Of a stretch of DNA of 64,000 nt, positions 14,201 to 23,216 are shown piece after piece (positions within the stretch are counted from its first letter, which is position 1; each line of letters begins with the position of its first letter). Source of the stretch: Macrosoma leucophasiata. Its lineage: Eukaryota > Arthropoda > Insecta > Lepidoptera > Hedylidae. Both the position numbers and the translations under genes were made by a program. The stretch spans positions 19,206,501 through 19,270,500 of the forward strand of contig JAWQUS010000010.1 in NCBI GenBank assembly GCA_036365455.1, given 5' to 3'. The notes beneath the pieces are model-generated. The model was not told the DNA's origin, did no database searches, and was given only the letters and a program-made list of their open reading frames with translations.

Positions 14201-16977
14201 CTAATGGTGTCAAAAGCTTTATTGAAATCTATGAAGGCTACATAAAATGTTTTATTGTATTCTTTATATTTCTGTATGATCTGTTTTACTTCTGATCTAT
14301 CCCTTTCTGAATCCAGCTTGGTCCATAGGTTGATTTTCTTCCAATACTTTACTTATTCTTTCTAGTATTACTTTTGAGAATATTTTGTAGATGTTGGACA
14401 TTATAGTTATCGGTCTGTAGTTGCCAATGTTCTCTTTTGGGCCTTTCTTGTGTAGTAGAGTAATATGAGAAATTTCCCACTGTGTTGGTATACATTGATC
14501 AATCCAAATTTTGTTGAACATTTTTGTTAGTATAGGTACTAGATCTTCTAGTGTTCCCTTTAGAAGTTCATTGGATATTTTATGTGGACCAGGTACTTTC
14601 TCTGACTTCTGACTTAAAATTGCCCATTCAACTTCTCTTGGTAGTATTTCTGGTTCTAAATTTAATTCTTTTACTAGGATTTTATTGTAGCTTGACTGGG
14701 TTGGTTCTTGCAGGAGGCTATCTGAGTAGAGATTTTCATAGAATTTTGTAGCTGTGTCTATGATCTGTGCCCGTTTTGTGATTATATTGGTTCCCCTGTG
14801 AATCTTTGGTATCCATTCCTTGTTTATTTCCCTTAATTCTCTCCAAGCTTTACGTAGTCCCCCAGTTTAATTGACATGTTTTTCTAAGGTCTGCATTCTT
14901 TTGATCCTTCTGTCTTTTCTAATGTTTTCTCTTATATCTTTGCTAATTTCTGATATTCTTCTTTTTAAAAATAAGATTATTCTTTTTAAGGTCTCCTGTT
15001 ATTAAGAGTCTCCTCTCTTCTATTAATTGTAGTGTTCTGTCGCTTAGTTGATACCGACTTTTTTTTGGGTTGATAGGTTTTGGTTTTCAAGCAGTTAGTT
15101 GATTTTCCAATTTTTGATACTGTGTATTTTTGATTTTAATGTCATAATTCTCATAAATGTCTTTTGTTATATCTGCAAATTTTTCTGTTAGAGATTGAAC
15201 AATATCGTTGTAATTTTCCTCCATTAACAGATTTGATTTTGCTTTGCTTAAATGTTTTCGAGATGATTTGGGTTAATTTATTTTTAGAGTGCTTCTAACT
15301 AGAAATGATACAAATAGAATAAAAATAACTACCAAAGTGGCAAAGATTTCATTGCAAAAATGTTAATACCTGTAAGTGTAGTAATAAGGCCACCATCTTT
15401 TCTCCAGAGTTTAATGGTTTTATCGGCAGATGCAGTAGCATAAGTACCATTACCAAGTTCAATGGCGGACCATACAGCGGCTTGATGTCCTTTCAGAACA
15501 AGAGGTGCCATTTGAGGAGTGTTCACATTCCATACCCTTGCTGTACTGTCCCAGCTAGAACTGCAAGTGATTATTTTGTTAGTAGAAGAAATAGCTATTT
15601 TAACTGGCTTATCATGTTATGTGATGTATCTATATAAAATTACAGATGATCTTAGATGAGGCAACATTATGTTTTTAGCTAATCTTTGATGTGTTTGTTT
15701 TTATGTGATTTAAACAAATATAAGTAAAAATTAAAAAGAAAAAAGATTCATTATATTTTTTGGATTGATTCCCAAATCTAGCCAAGAATGTTATCTGGAT
15801 AATGTTTGTATTCCAGACAAAAGGAGTTGTTTCATCATGTTGTTTTTTTTTTCACTCATTGTACATAATGTCAAAAAAGCCAATATTTCAAGGATTTAAG
15901 GGAAAAACAAAGTTATTTTTTACTAATTGTGACAATTCTTACCATTTTTCTTTATAATACCCACTTTAGAATTGGAGAATCTTTGGTCTATAGTTGACAT
16001 TTGTAACCATTCTATATAGACTTAAAATTGATTGGCGAATAATACTGTTTAGAATTTTTGAAACGATTATTGTACATACTGTACTATCAGGGAACTTGCT
16101 TTTTGATCATGCAAGCACCTTATATGATGGTAATAAAAGCTATATTAGATTTATTTGTGATAAGAGGAAAGTTCCCTGACTGTACATAGAGTGGGTACAG
16201 GCCTCATACAATTCTGAAAAATCTTCATTGACTTTCTTTAAGTACCAACCTACATCAAATCATAGCGATAACAAAAGATATTTTGTAGATAATGCAGAAA
16301 TGCATTATTCTGCCTACTTTCTGTATTGTATCCTCACAGGACAAGTTAATAGTCATGAAGCACATGATGGAAGGTAACTTATTTCTAGAACTAACCTCAA
16401 TAAGATCCCAGAGTCTAATCCAGGTGTAACACTGCATACAGCATTTTCATGACCTGACAAATTCAACTGTGTGGCACCATCTTGCAAGTTGTAGCCAAGA
16501 ATAGTGTTGTCGTTGCTGCCGGTTACCACCAAACCATCGTGGAATGCCTCACATGGCGGCAACCAGCAAACACAGGATACAAAATTTTTGTGCCCCTTAT
16601 ATGTCACAACATTCACAAATTCTTTTACTCTACAAACGAAAAAATTAATTAGATTAAGTAGGTATTCCAAAGAATACAGTGTAAAGTTGTGACACTAAAC
16701 TTTCGGATAAGAACATGTGATATTTCAGGTCTGGTAATAGTATGAAGAACTTAGTTTCTGTTTAAGAGTGTAAAAACTTGCCATTTCTGTTGATTACGTG
16801 TAATAAAGGAGTAGTATGTGTTCAGAATAACTATACAAACCCCTCTGGGTGCCAGAGTTTAGCAGTTCGGTCTCTAGACGCCGATAATATACAGAATTCT
16901 TGAGTCTTAGCCACACATCGTACGTCCATCGAATGAGCACTCAGCACGGCGCTTAGTTTATAATCTGGTATAGCCAT
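2022..16977 (-). CDS. Plaa: Phospholipase A2 activating protein (PLAA / Doa1 / Ufd3), 16 coding exons
   Basis: PLAA is a ubiquitin-binding cofactor of the p97/Cdc48 ATPase, acting in ubiquitin recycling, ER-associated degradation and endosomal and organelle quality control. Sixteen GT-AG exons join without any phase error into 778 codons plus a stop, close to the roughly 795 residues of vertebrate PLAA. Residues 1-336 form a WD40 propeller, with signatures such as [35 protein letters not shown] and SNDASIRLW, and GHTNYIYSIS as in other PLAA proteins. Residues about 337-465 form the PFU ubiquitin-binding domain, with [12 protein letters not shown] and AFIHKHDLP. A Gly/Ala/Pro-rich linker with two DPFTG motifs follows, then a C-terminal PUL armadillo-like domain (about 526-778) that binds p97 in the family. 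The start was chosen at MAIPDYKLS because the WD40 homology begins directly after it; an open upstream extension looks like 5'UTR. Several introns carry transposons. Identity is very secure; individual splice sites are inferred. Confidence 0.95.
2318..2605 (+). repeat. SINE-like family A copy (diverged), in last Plaa intron
   Basis: It matches the better preserved copies at 44637-44935 and 59716-60008: a GGTAGAG..GACGGAGCTCG start, CGGTCAGGT in the middle, GGCACAGAGGCATAA, and a GTTTGCCAC end. The A-rich ACATAAAA tail on other copies suggests retroposition. No tRNA head is obvious. Confidence 0.7.
2723..2919. mobile_element. Fold-back MITE in last Plaa intron
   Basis: Arms of about 38 bp read AACCTTTTATTAC.CCGCAGC outward on both sides. 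A second nested inverted pair reads TATCCGTGATTT and AAATCACGGATA. It has no coding capacity. The family is unknown to me. Confidence 0.75.
3020..3144 (-). CDS. Plaa: Plaa exon 15 (PUL domain)
   Basis: It encodes [16 protein letters not shown] through ITESEAYF. The acceptor is TGACAG|ATA and the donor AG|GTTGGT. Confidence 0.9.
3246..3430 (+). repeat. SINE-like family A copy, 5'-truncated
   Basis: It begins at GGTGGTAATGTACGGCCC and ends TTTGCCACTACCATTACATA followed by an A run. The 5' truncation and A tail are what incomplete retroposition would leave. Confidence 0.75.
4032..4140 (-). repeat. tRNA-like element (GACTTC family)
   Basis: On the minus strand it reads ACTTCGGTAGTTCAGTTGGA (a box A-like start) and ends with a T-arm like GCGAGTTCGAGTCTCGC and a closing GAAGTC. 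The anticodon arm does not fold canonically, so it is a tRNA-derived repeat rather than a tRNA gene. The flank shared with 61543-61692 supports a repeat family. Confidence 0.65.
4199..4344 (-). CDS. Plaa: Plaa exon 14 (PUL domain)
   Basis: It encodes [20 protein letters not shown] through [13 protein letters not shown]. The acceptor is TTCACAG|AG and the donor CAG|GTAATA. A full SINE lies 58 bp upstream of it in the intron. Confidence 0.92.
4402..4766 (+). mobile_element. Full-length SINE with 5S-rRNA-like head, 11-bp TSD
   Basis: The element is bounded by a perfect 11-bp direct repeat AAGTCTTTTGA (4391-4401 and 4767-4777) and ends in an ATT-repeat tail. Bases 49-91 of it contain TTAAGG, CGGGCGCGGTC and GATGGGTGACCGC, in the same order and within 3 bp of the same spacing as boxes A and C of insect 5S rRNA. 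The body (4500-4750) is shared with 39512-39770, which lacks the head. It lies in the intron between Plaa exons 13 and 14. Confidence 0.85.
5240..5365 (-). CDS. Plaa: Plaa exon 13 (PUL domain)
   Basis: It encodes [15 protein letters not shown] through [11 protein letters not shown]. The acceptor is TTACAG|AA and the donor G|GTATGT. Confidence 0.92.
5599..5812 (+). repeat. Repeat family B copy (GACTTCGGCTTATTTCGGG)
   Basis: It shares its whole length with 10110-10325 and 26200-26416. It contains an internal inverted pair AGAGCGTTATCTCT and AGAGATAACGCTCT about 100 bp apart, and ends with GGCTCGATGTGCAATA and GAGTACTGTA. It is probably a non-autonomous DNA element. Confidence 0.75.
6145..6427. 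mobile_element. hAT-like MITE, copy 2, 8-bp TSD, in a Plaa intron
   Basis: The ends are CATAAAGCAA (diverged) and GTTGCTCTATG. It is flanked by a perfect 8-bp repeat GGTCAGCT at 6137-6144 and 6428-6435. The interior closely follows the copy at 1287-1582, including GCAGGCTTTCCCCTCTGTC. Confidence 0.85.
6514..6574 (-). CDS. Plaa: Plaa exon 12 (PUL domain)
   Basis: A short 61-bp exon encoding [20 protein letters not shown]. The next exon continues with [12 protein letters not shown], matching the PUL core. Confidence 0.88.
6690..6832. mobile_element. MITE with AGCCTGGGTTGCACCAC end, degenerate
   Basis: The left end is the same as the MITE at 44513-44959. The right end is eroded. Inside, at about 6735-6770, is a fragment like the end of repeat family B. 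Confidence 0.5.
7076..7199 (-). CDS. Plaa: Plaa exon 11 (start of PUL domain)
   Basis: It encodes [19 protein letters not shown] and [14 protein letters not shown]. The donor is TTG|GTTAGT. Confidence 0.88.
7344..7526 (-). CDS. Plaa: Plaa exon 10 (Gly/Ala-rich linker with DPFTG motifs)
   Basis: It encodes [15 protein letters not shown], a Gly/Ala run, and [10 protein letters not shown]. Vertebrate PLAA has the same DPFTG-type linker between PFU and PUL. The exon is much more GC-rich than its surroundings. Confidence 0.9.
7552..8001. mobile_element. MITE with TACAGGGTGT termini
   Basis: It opens with ATACAGGGTGTCAAGG and closes with CCTTACACCCTGTAT, an imperfect inverted pair. There is no transposase. 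It sits between Plaa exons 10 and 9 and begins 26 bp from exon 10's acceptor side. Confidence 0.6.
8105..8197 (-). CDS. Plaa: Plaa exon 9 (end of PFU domain)
   Basis: It encodes [19 protein letters not shown], then a short linker. The donor is GG|GTTGGT; this choice keeps the frame into the DPFTG linker. Confidence 0.9.
8468..8790. mobile_element. Inverted-repeat element in Plaa intron
   Basis: Left CGAGCGCGT and CTTGCACCCTGTTG are mirrored on the right by CAACAGGGTGCAAG and ACGCGCTCG. The two arms differ in spacing. It is probably an old non-autonomous transposon. Confidence 0.5.
9013..9122 (-). CDS. Plaa: Plaa exon 8 (PFU domain)
   Basis: It encodes [20 protein letters not shown] and [12 protein letters not shown], the core of PFU. 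The acceptor is TTTCCAG|GAA and the donor AA|GTATGA. Confidence 0.93.
10110..10325 (+). repeat. Repeat family B copy
   Basis: It begins GACTTCGGCTTATTTCGGG and carries the AGAGCGTTATCTCT / AGAGATAACGCTGT pair and the GGCTCGATGTGCAATA end. It lies in the Plaa intron upstream of exon 8. Confidence 0.75.
10620..10800 (-). CDS. Plaa: Plaa exon 7 (PFU domain, N-terminal half)
   Basis: It encodes [30 protein letters not shown] and WNEIGDVMG, then YQGK. These are the conserved start of the PFU ubiquitin-binding domain. The donor is AAG|GTACAG. Confidence 0.92.
11022..11163 (-). CDS. Plaa: Plaa exon 6 (end of WD40 propeller, linker)
   Basis: It encodes residues about 289-336: [18 protein letters not shown] followed by a helical linker ending GGFKLSE. 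The acceptor is TTAAAG|GA and the donor GA|GTGAGT. Confidence 0.9.
11316..11452 (-). pseudogene. Decayed duplicate of Plaa exon 5 inside intron 5
   Basis: Read in the minus direction, this stretch follows the second half of exon 5 base for base over long runs (GGCAGTGTGAGGCTC, then a match to the CTCGAC..CGTCT..CC block, then CATTC..TCTG.AGTGT..TGGCA.TTGACAA). In the exon 5 frame the Trp codon after GSVRL is TAG. About 30 bp in the middle of the first half are missing, and the donor differs. It therefore cannot replace exon 5. It is either a dead tandem exon duplication or the remnant of an alternative exon. Confidence 0.8.
11489..11649 (-). CDS. Plaa: Plaa exon 5 (WD40)
   Basis: It encodes residues about 235-288: [23 protein letters not shown], and [17 protein letters not shown] across the splice. 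The donor is G|GTATGT. A decayed duplicate of this exon lies downstream in the following intron (11316-11452). Confidence 0.92.
12651..12792 (-). CDS. Plaa: Plaa exon 4 (WD40)
   Basis: It encodes residues about 188-235: [28 protein letters not shown] and YYGHTNYIY, strongly PLAA-specific. The acceptor is TTTCAG|GC and the donor AG|GTAAAT. Confidence 0.92.
12843..13075 (-). repeat. SINE-like family A copy (minus orientation)
   Basis: Diverged copy recognised by CAGTTCACATTAA, AATGCAGATGCGTTACC, ACACTACCATTTGGCGGCAG and GCGGTGGTGC. It lies at the 3' end of the RTE fragment in the Plaa intron. Confidence 0.7.
13103..15290 (-). pseudogene. RTE-type non-LTR retrotransposon, 5'-truncated and broken
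   Basis: Several minus-strand pieces read as a reverse transcriptase: [19 protein letters not shown] and QAGFRKG (14521-14297), [13 protein letters not shown] (about 14100-14000), [11 protein letters not shown] and [12 protein letters not shown] (13988-13653), and a C-terminal [30 protein letters not shown] region (13599-13174). This order and the C-terminal GH..R.....W block are typical of the RTE clade. Stops and frame changes separate the pieces, and the endonuclease is missing or unrecognisable. It ends in an AT-rich TTTATTTATT-type tail. It lies in sense orientation within the Plaa intron between exons 4 and 3. Confidence 0.88.
15370..15560 (-). CDS. Plaa: Plaa exon 3 (WD40)
   Basis: It encodes residues about 124-187, with [11 protein letters not shown] and [13 protein letters not shown]. 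The acceptor is CTTGCAG|T and the donor G|GTATTA. The next intron is lengthened by an RTE element. Confidence 0.9.
16396..16629 (-). CDS. Plaa: Plaa exon 2 (WD40)
   Basis: It encodes residues about 46-124, including [15 protein letters not shown] and [16 protein letters not shown]. The acceptor is TTTGTAG|A and the donor AG|GTTAGT. Confidence 0.9.
16841..16977 (-). CDS. Plaa: Plaa exon 1 (start codon, WD40 blade 1)
   Basis: It encodes residues 1-46, beginning [12 protein letters not shown] and containing [15 protein letters not shown]. The donor is GG|GTTTGT. It ends with two bases of a glycine codon. Confidence 0.85.
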
Positions 16978-17935
16978 TGGATATTGCAAATTATTAGCAA
17001 TGAAAAAGAAATAATACAATGAAATACAATAAAATTTTAATTGACAAGACAATGTTGTTATGTCACCTGACCTGTCAATTCTAAGAAATGGCTTGTCATG
17101 TCTAGGTCAATGACATTAGGAGATTCACCCAAAATCTTTTGTTATTTTTTATAAACCCTAAATATAATAACTTTAGAAATCATAAAAATATTAATTTCTT
17201 TAAAAGCATAGTTTCATCAGTAACAAGGAACATTGATATATATTATCACTAAAATATTATGTACATTATACAAATAAAAAATCGTGATTAATCAATTTTC
17301 TGTAATTTACAATTATTAAACATATAAATATTTCTTTTTTCTCATAAGAATAATGAATAAAACACAAAATAACATTAAAATAAAAAAAAAATATTATAAC
17401 AAAATATCGAATTCCAGTAATATTTTAGGATATGGACGAATACTTTAATGGCAAAGTCATATACTTAGAAAAAAAACAGTAAAAGCCGGCAGGCGGGAAA
17501 TTTAAAAAAAAATTAAGCAAGCTGAGTATTTTGTTAGGCAGCAGTGTAATTTTCAGTTGTTATTATTATACTTATATCCAACGTATATAATCTATACGAA
17601 TTTGTTTAATTTTTTATTATCAGAATCTCAGTCATTCATGCTCATTGTCGTGATTATTTAGCATTAGTAAGTAAAACTTTATTTTTCTAACCAAAATGTA
17701 TTTGATATTTAGCATAATATCAATTGATTTATTGTTACACTTTTCCTAATTTATTATTTTTGTGGTATGGCGCCAGATTGACCGGCTGCCGGCGTCTGGA
17801 TATACCTATTCATGAATATCTATATAAATATACTATGTATGCCGTGCCAGTTTTGCTCCACAGGATAGATTGGGCGAATGTACACTGTACGTACCTACAG
17901 CAAAACGTACGACAAAAACGAGTAGTGTGGTAAAG
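16978..17935. promoter_or_regulatory. Divergent intergenic region between Plaa and a plus-strand gene
   Basis: About 960 bp separate the Plaa start from the plus-strand exon at 17936. This is AT-rich, without recognised repeats, and presumably holds both promoters. I see no convincing core-promoter motif. The assignment rests on gene arrangement only. Confidence 0.45.
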
Positions 17936-18040
17936 ATGGCGGCGTCGGTGTGTGTTTCTAGGTGCCGTCTCTTAGCGAAATTAGAAATAAATCGTGGTTT
18001 GTGTTTATCACCATTATTTAAGGATTTGTCAAATAACAAG
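17936..18040 (+). CDS. First coding exon of an unidentified gene; probable mitochondrial presequence
   Basis: The sequence AAGATGGCGG gives a good start context. It opens 35 codons beginning MAASVCVSRCRLLAKLE and ending DLSNNK, followed by a strong donor AAG|GTAGGTA. The peptide is rich in Arg, Leu, Ser and Ala with few acidic residues early, like a mitochondrial targeting peptide. The next exon is not certain. The exon at 29047-29155 could follow in phase 0 and would add an Arg-rich RRAFFTS segment, but the 11-kb gap holds other possibilities. No family can be named from 35 residues. Confidence 0.5.
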
Positions 18041-18960
18041 GTAGGTACCTATTATTTATGGTGAATATCATAAAGTACGTAGTTAATTTTCATAACGACT
18101 GACATTTCCCAATTTTCGAATAAGCACGTGTAGGTATAGGTAGATGTTCATTTATTTTTATCAGCTGTCAAGTGTCATCGGAAATAATTCGGATTATTAT
18201 GATTTTTTTCTCCTTTCTCTAATAATAAAACGAACAGACCCTATTTTCTAAAGAGCATAAAAAATATAATCTAAATGTATTATGCAGTAATTTTTTCCCA
18301 TTCAATCGTTATTATCATTTGTGATTACAGTTCAAGTACCTATTCAAACATTTATTTACATTACGTAGGTATACATTAGTCTTGGGTAGTAGCCATTAAT
18401 TATAATAAAGAAGAAGAAGTAGGTATACATTTTGTTCATAACGATAAATGAAAACTCAACTCTGTACATAGGTACCTACTTTATTTAATTGAATTTATTT
18501 GTTAATGATAGGGGGGAGGGAGTAAGTAAGTACCTACCTAATTATTGTGAATACAAAATGATTAAGTAGTGAAATGCTAAATTTTTATTTTACATTTTAA
18601 TAAAACTTATAGCTATAATTTAGTATCAATAAATAATTTGGAATGTAAGTTTGTTTAATGTAACATGTAAGAGTCCAAATTGTGCCTGACGTGGTTAAAT
18701 TTACATTGATAAGGAAAATTTTGTATGACTCGGTAGTTAATATTTGACAAGTGATAATTGTTCAGTCACTCATACCACTGGAATATCAGTGAAATTTCAT
18801 GTCAATGTATTTAAGAAAGATATTTAATGTACCTATGCATTACTTAAAATTCTACATATCTGTAGATAAATATATTTGCAACTTTGGTGGTGGTATAGAT
18901 GTTTCTAGATATATTATTATCGGGCATCACATCATACAGAAATTAAATAAAAAACGGAAA
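18041..18960. other. No gene seen; AT-rich, short AGAAGA microsatellite
   Basis: Probably intron of the gene starting at 17936. It holds a small GAAGAAGAAG run near 18410 but no exon or complete repeat I can support. Confidence 0.4.
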
Positions 18961-18963
18961 GAT

Positions 18964-19132
18964 AAAATTGACTTTGGGCAGGAACCGAACCTGCAACCTC
19001 AGGATAACCAGTCCAGCTGCTTTTACCACTAAGCTACCGAAGTCCCACAGTAAGACTCGCAGGACAGGTCACAGGTTCAATTCCTGCCCGAAGTCAATTT
19101 TTTCTTTCCGTTTTTTCTTTAAATTCTAAAGT
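18964..19132. repeat. tRNA-like repeat in back-to-back copies
   Basis: 18964-19046 reads on the minus strand as a tRNA-like sequence with a GGTTCGGTTCCTGCC T-arm. It is followed at 19062-19105 by CAGGTTCAATTCCTGCCCG in plus orientation. Both end in the GAAGTCAATTTT motif of the GACTTC family. The opposed T-arms indicate a rearranged pair of SINE heads rather than tRNA genes. Confidence 0.55.
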
Positions 19133-19200
19133 TCACTTGCATGTGTTATTGCAAAAAATAAATAGTGTAATCATCATATCATATTAGGGAAAAATTAATA

Positions 19201-20460
19201 TTATTTGGGGAAAAAGTTTCTTCGCATTTTTTAAGATCATCCAAAACATTTTTTAATATAGTTTATTTACATTTAACTAACGTATTTATGTTCCATTTTG
19301 TTCGATAACCTTTTGCCATCTTGTAGGTAGGGACATGATCCCATTGCTATAAAAATTTTGGGACTTCTCATCAAAATACCGCGACAAGTGGATTTGGCAG
19401 TCCTCTCGTGATATTAACCTAACATTGCATAAAGAATTCTGAAGAGACCGAAACAGGTGGAAATCTGAAGGTGCAAGGTCAGGACTATACGGCGGATGCA
19501 TTAACACCTCCCAGCCAAACTCTCTTAATTTTTGCTGAGTGGCTATAGATGTGTGAGGTCTAGCGTTATCATGATGAAACACCACACCCCTTCTGTTGAT
19601 CAATTCCGGCCGCTTTCTCTCAACTTCTTGCTTTAATCTCATCAGTTGTTCGCAGTAGAGTTCAGAATCGATAGTCCTGCCTGGTGGTAATAGCTCATAA
19701 TGAATAATGCCCTTCCAATCCCACCACACACACAACATCACCTTATTGCGAGTTAACCCGGGTTTCGCCACAGTCTGTGAAGCCTGACCGGCCTTTGACC
19801 ACGACCTTTTTCGCACGTTCTTGTCGTACGTGTTCCACTTTTCATCACCAGTTATCAGCTTCTTCAAAAATGATTCGGTTTCATTACGTCGTAATAAAGA
19901 ATCACAAATGAGTACACGGTTCATTAGGTTTCTTTCAGTGAGCTCGTGAGGTACCCAAATATCGAGCTTTTTTTGTACCCAGCTTTTTTCAAATGCGCCA
20001 AAACTGTTTTGTGATCAATTCTCAGTTCTTCAGCTACGTCGTAACTACTGATATGTCGATCTTGCTCCACTTTTTAAAAAATGGCATCCATTTTATCCGT
20101 AATAGGGCGACCAGAGCGAGGTGCATCTTTGACATCAAAATTTCCGGATTGAAAACGCTTAAACCAAATTTGTGCTACTCTCACAGACACTGCACTAGGT
20201 CCATAAACATCGCAAATTTTTTTCGCGGCTTGCGTTGCATTTTTACCTTTTTTGTAGTAAAATTTTAAAATGTATCGAATTTCTTCATTAGATTCACTCA
20301 TCTTGACAGTACGAAAAACAAATGAAAATCACACATTTGCCTAATTTGAATTTGGAATTATGTTCTTTAAAATTTTAACTTTCAATGATACCAAAACCAG
20401 CCAGATACAAATACTACAGCCAAAGAGATTTTATTACAAGTTCATACATACTATAATGCG
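19201..20460 (-). pseudogene. mariner transposon copy A (broken, right ITR lost)
   Basis: The left inverted repeat (TTGGGGAAAAAGTTTCTTCG) is present. The right side stops at CTATAATGCG, where the intact copy at 34534-35822 still has about 24 more bases. The transposase starts at 20301 ([12 protein letters not shown]) with a helix-turn-helix region ([17 protein letters not shown]). A Glu-to-stop change follows KMDAIF, and an A-run is one base short at about 19970, shifting frame. The catalytic part (19924-19286) is open, with [16 protein letters not shown] and [12 protein letters not shown]. The last two aspartates are 34 residues apart, giving the D34D signature of true mariners. Confidence 0.92.
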
Positions 20461-21090
20461 TTACCTGCTACTCCTTAGAATTTATATGAGTAAAATTGAT
20501 CTCTAATCTCTCTTTCTTTTGAGTTCTCTACTAGGTTTAATGTAATAATAATATAGGCAATTATTATTTCATAGTATAACTGGCTTATACTCTATCTGCT
20601 CCGTTATCTCTGCTTATGATGTCCCCCAAAAAAAAAAAAACAACTAGTAAACAACTATCCTTGATGTTTAAATTTATTTTGCTAATAGTGACTAAATATA
20701 GGTAAGTAGTAGTAAGTACCTACTTCAAACATTGATAACATTAATGTTACCTACAGGCATTTAACAGTTTTTATCAGCCTACCTCTTTAGAAGTTTGTAA
20801 CCAGGTAATCAATTTGTAAGTAGGTAATCAATTTTATCTTAGTTCTCTTTGAGCTGTTTTTCCATGCTCCTTAAATGTAATTTTAGGATCTTTCTTTATA
20901 CATATTGTAAATGAAATTAGGTTATCGGTTAGGTTAGGAATTAGGTATCTTGCCACTGACGCCACTACTCGCCAGTGGGTAGCTAGCTAGTCTCGTTTAT
21001 AGTGATTTGTCTGTATCTAACAGCAATCCATGCACTTTTATAAGTTAAAATAATATAAAAGGTTATGATATTTTAGGTTTTTTTTCTCCC
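20461..21090. other. No gene seen
   Basis: AT-rich sequence with repeated GTAGGTA / TAGGTACC words but no exon, RNA gene or bounded repeat that I can support. Confidence 0.4.
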
Positions 21091-22950
21091 GGATTTAGAC
21101 AGCTAAGAGGTGGTAAACCTAGCTGCGGCAGGTTACAGACTATACAAGGTACTAAAGAGTATATACCTATAACCAGGTAGGTACTATGTCTAGCGTTTGT
21201 GGTGGACTTTGAGCAGTGGCGATTCCTGGTGATTATAATTGGTGTGGCTGCAGCTTCTGTTATGTAGGGTGTAATGTTAAGTGCGCAAAACCTGAAAACC
21301 GTTTTTTCAGACGGTCAATCTGAACAACTTTCAATCTTTCATTAAGGAACGTACTTTGCAAAAAAGACATTTCATAAAATTTAACATTTTGATTTTTGTA
21401 TGAAAAAGCTGATATTTTTTCGCAATTCTAGGGTTTAATTACTAAATAAAAAGTCAATTAAATCAATAGAAAGACAAAAAACGTAACAAATACTATCACA
21501 AATCTACACTATCACGTAAAAGTGCGAAAAATTGTAAGGTAATGCGCCATTCACGGCGCCAGACCCTCGCTTCAAACTCCGTGAGTAATACTAGGCGATT
21601 GAGGGGACGGAGCGCGGGTGGCGAACGACTTTGTATGGACTCCGCATGCGCTGGCGGCAGAGCATCGCTCGCCTCGGCCGCGTTCTGCACCGACCGAACC
21701 AGACGACAACCGCGAGTTGCGTACGTGATAGAAGACCGCAGCGCTCGTAAAATGCCATTACTTATTGTACATAGGCCTAAGTAATTAGGTTGTAAATATA
21801 TGACTATTTACATTTTAATGCTTAAAAATTATGGTATTGCGGCGCCATACGCGCCCTCTTAGAGAAACCGCCACTGACTTTGAGAAAGCCATCGATTGAA
21901 CGAGATTTGGGCTGTGCTACTGTGCTACTGTCACTCCAGAGGTGCCAAGTCGACTACTGACACATGTAGGAGCCGAGGAGCGTGCTATGTGGTTGAGGAG
22001 GAGAATGTCACCATGTTGGTACGCCTTCAGGATTAGACACCTTCGAAACCTATCCAACTGCAGCGAAACAATTATATCTCTGAAATTGTTCACCACTGCA
22101 TTGGTAGATCTGTTCGAAAAGACTCGACATTAACGGCGAGTTCCTACATCTCCCACCTCCGATTTGCGGATGATATCGTGGTTATGGCTGACACCCTGGA
22201 AGACCCATAATGCTTAATGGCCCCACTAGCGCCTTCCCAAGAATGGGCCTTAAAATTAACATTTACAAGACGAAGATCATGTTAACACCTACACCCTCTA
22301 TGGTTGAAGGTACCAACTGCGCTCGAAGTTGTTGATGATTATGTGTACGTGGGACCAACAGTCCAGCTAGGTTTGTCAATTGCTGGGTCCAACTCGGTTG
22401 AGCAGCTTTCGGAAAGGTGCATCTTTTCGTACAACATACCGCAGTGTCTCAAGGCTAAGGTCTTTGACTAGTTGCCAATAATTACAAGGTACTGAAATGG
22501 ACCGGGTTCACTATGAGTCTCATAAGAAGGATCAAGGTCACGCAAATAGCTATGGAAAGAGCTATGCTCGACGTTTCCCTGCGAGATCGAATCATCAGAC
22601 AATCATCAGAAATTAAGAGCTTAGGATGAAAAACAAAGTAACCGACATAGCCCACCGAATAGCGAAACTCGAGTGGCAGAGGGCAGGGCACATAGCTCAA
22701 AGAACCGTCGGCCGTTGAGTCCGAGTTCTCGAGTGGCGACCGTGTACTAGAAGACGAAGCGTAGGTAGGACCCCCACGAGGTGGACCACTGACGACCTGG
22801 TGAAGGTTGCGGGTAATTGCTGCATGCTGCTGCCACTGCACTGCCCAGGACCATTCGCTGCGACAACCTTTGAGGGCGGCTGTGAAAATCTTAAGGGGCT
22901 CAAGCTCTTCCTGATATCATTGAGGTTTTCTCCAACCTTCCTAGTTTACC
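21091..22950 (+). pseudogene. Degenerate RTE-type retrotransposon split by a hAT MITE
   Basis: Before the MITE the frame reads FVVDFE, and after it KAID. Together these give the reverse transcriptase motif A FV.DFEKA.D. Further on, SHLRFADDIVVMADTLE (about 22150-22200) is motif C, and AMERAMLDVSLRDRI (about 22550) and AEGRAH are the C-terminal region typical of lepidopteran RTE elements. Many stops and frameshifts are present. The upstream limit is uncertain. Confidence 0.8.
21214..21876. mobile_element. hAT non-autonomous element, CAGTGGCG termini, 8-bp TSD
   Basis: The ends are CAGTGGCG and CGCCACTG. It is flanked by perfect 8-bp repeats ACTTTGAG at 21206-21213 and 21877-21884. CAG.GGCG termini and an 8-bp target duplication are diagnostic of hAT elements. 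The 663-bp body contains a GC-rich block at 21540-21770 and no transposase. It is inserted in the catalytic motif A codons of an RTE reverse transcriptase. Confidence 0.95.
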
Positions 22951-23216
22951 TGCACACCTACTTTTTATTTTGTGCCTATCAAGCCAACCCTCAAATGAGT
23001 TCTCCTTCCCAACAAAAAGTTTTATTTGGATGATTATAATTGGTTCCGCTACTGATGAACTGATTGTACTGAATCGTGCATAATCTAGACGGCTAATGAG
23101 TTTATCGCGAATCCTAGCTATGTGTTCAGGACCAGTATCATTTGATTAGCATTATTGGTAATGTTCGTGCTGGCATATTGGGTGCCCATGAATTTTGCAG
23201 AGATCTGTAGATATAA

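Noticed and set aside
17041..17052. Upstream in-frame ATG for Plaa exon 1
   Set aside because: It would add 25 hydrophobic residues with no counterpart in the family; WD40 homology begins right after the chosen start.
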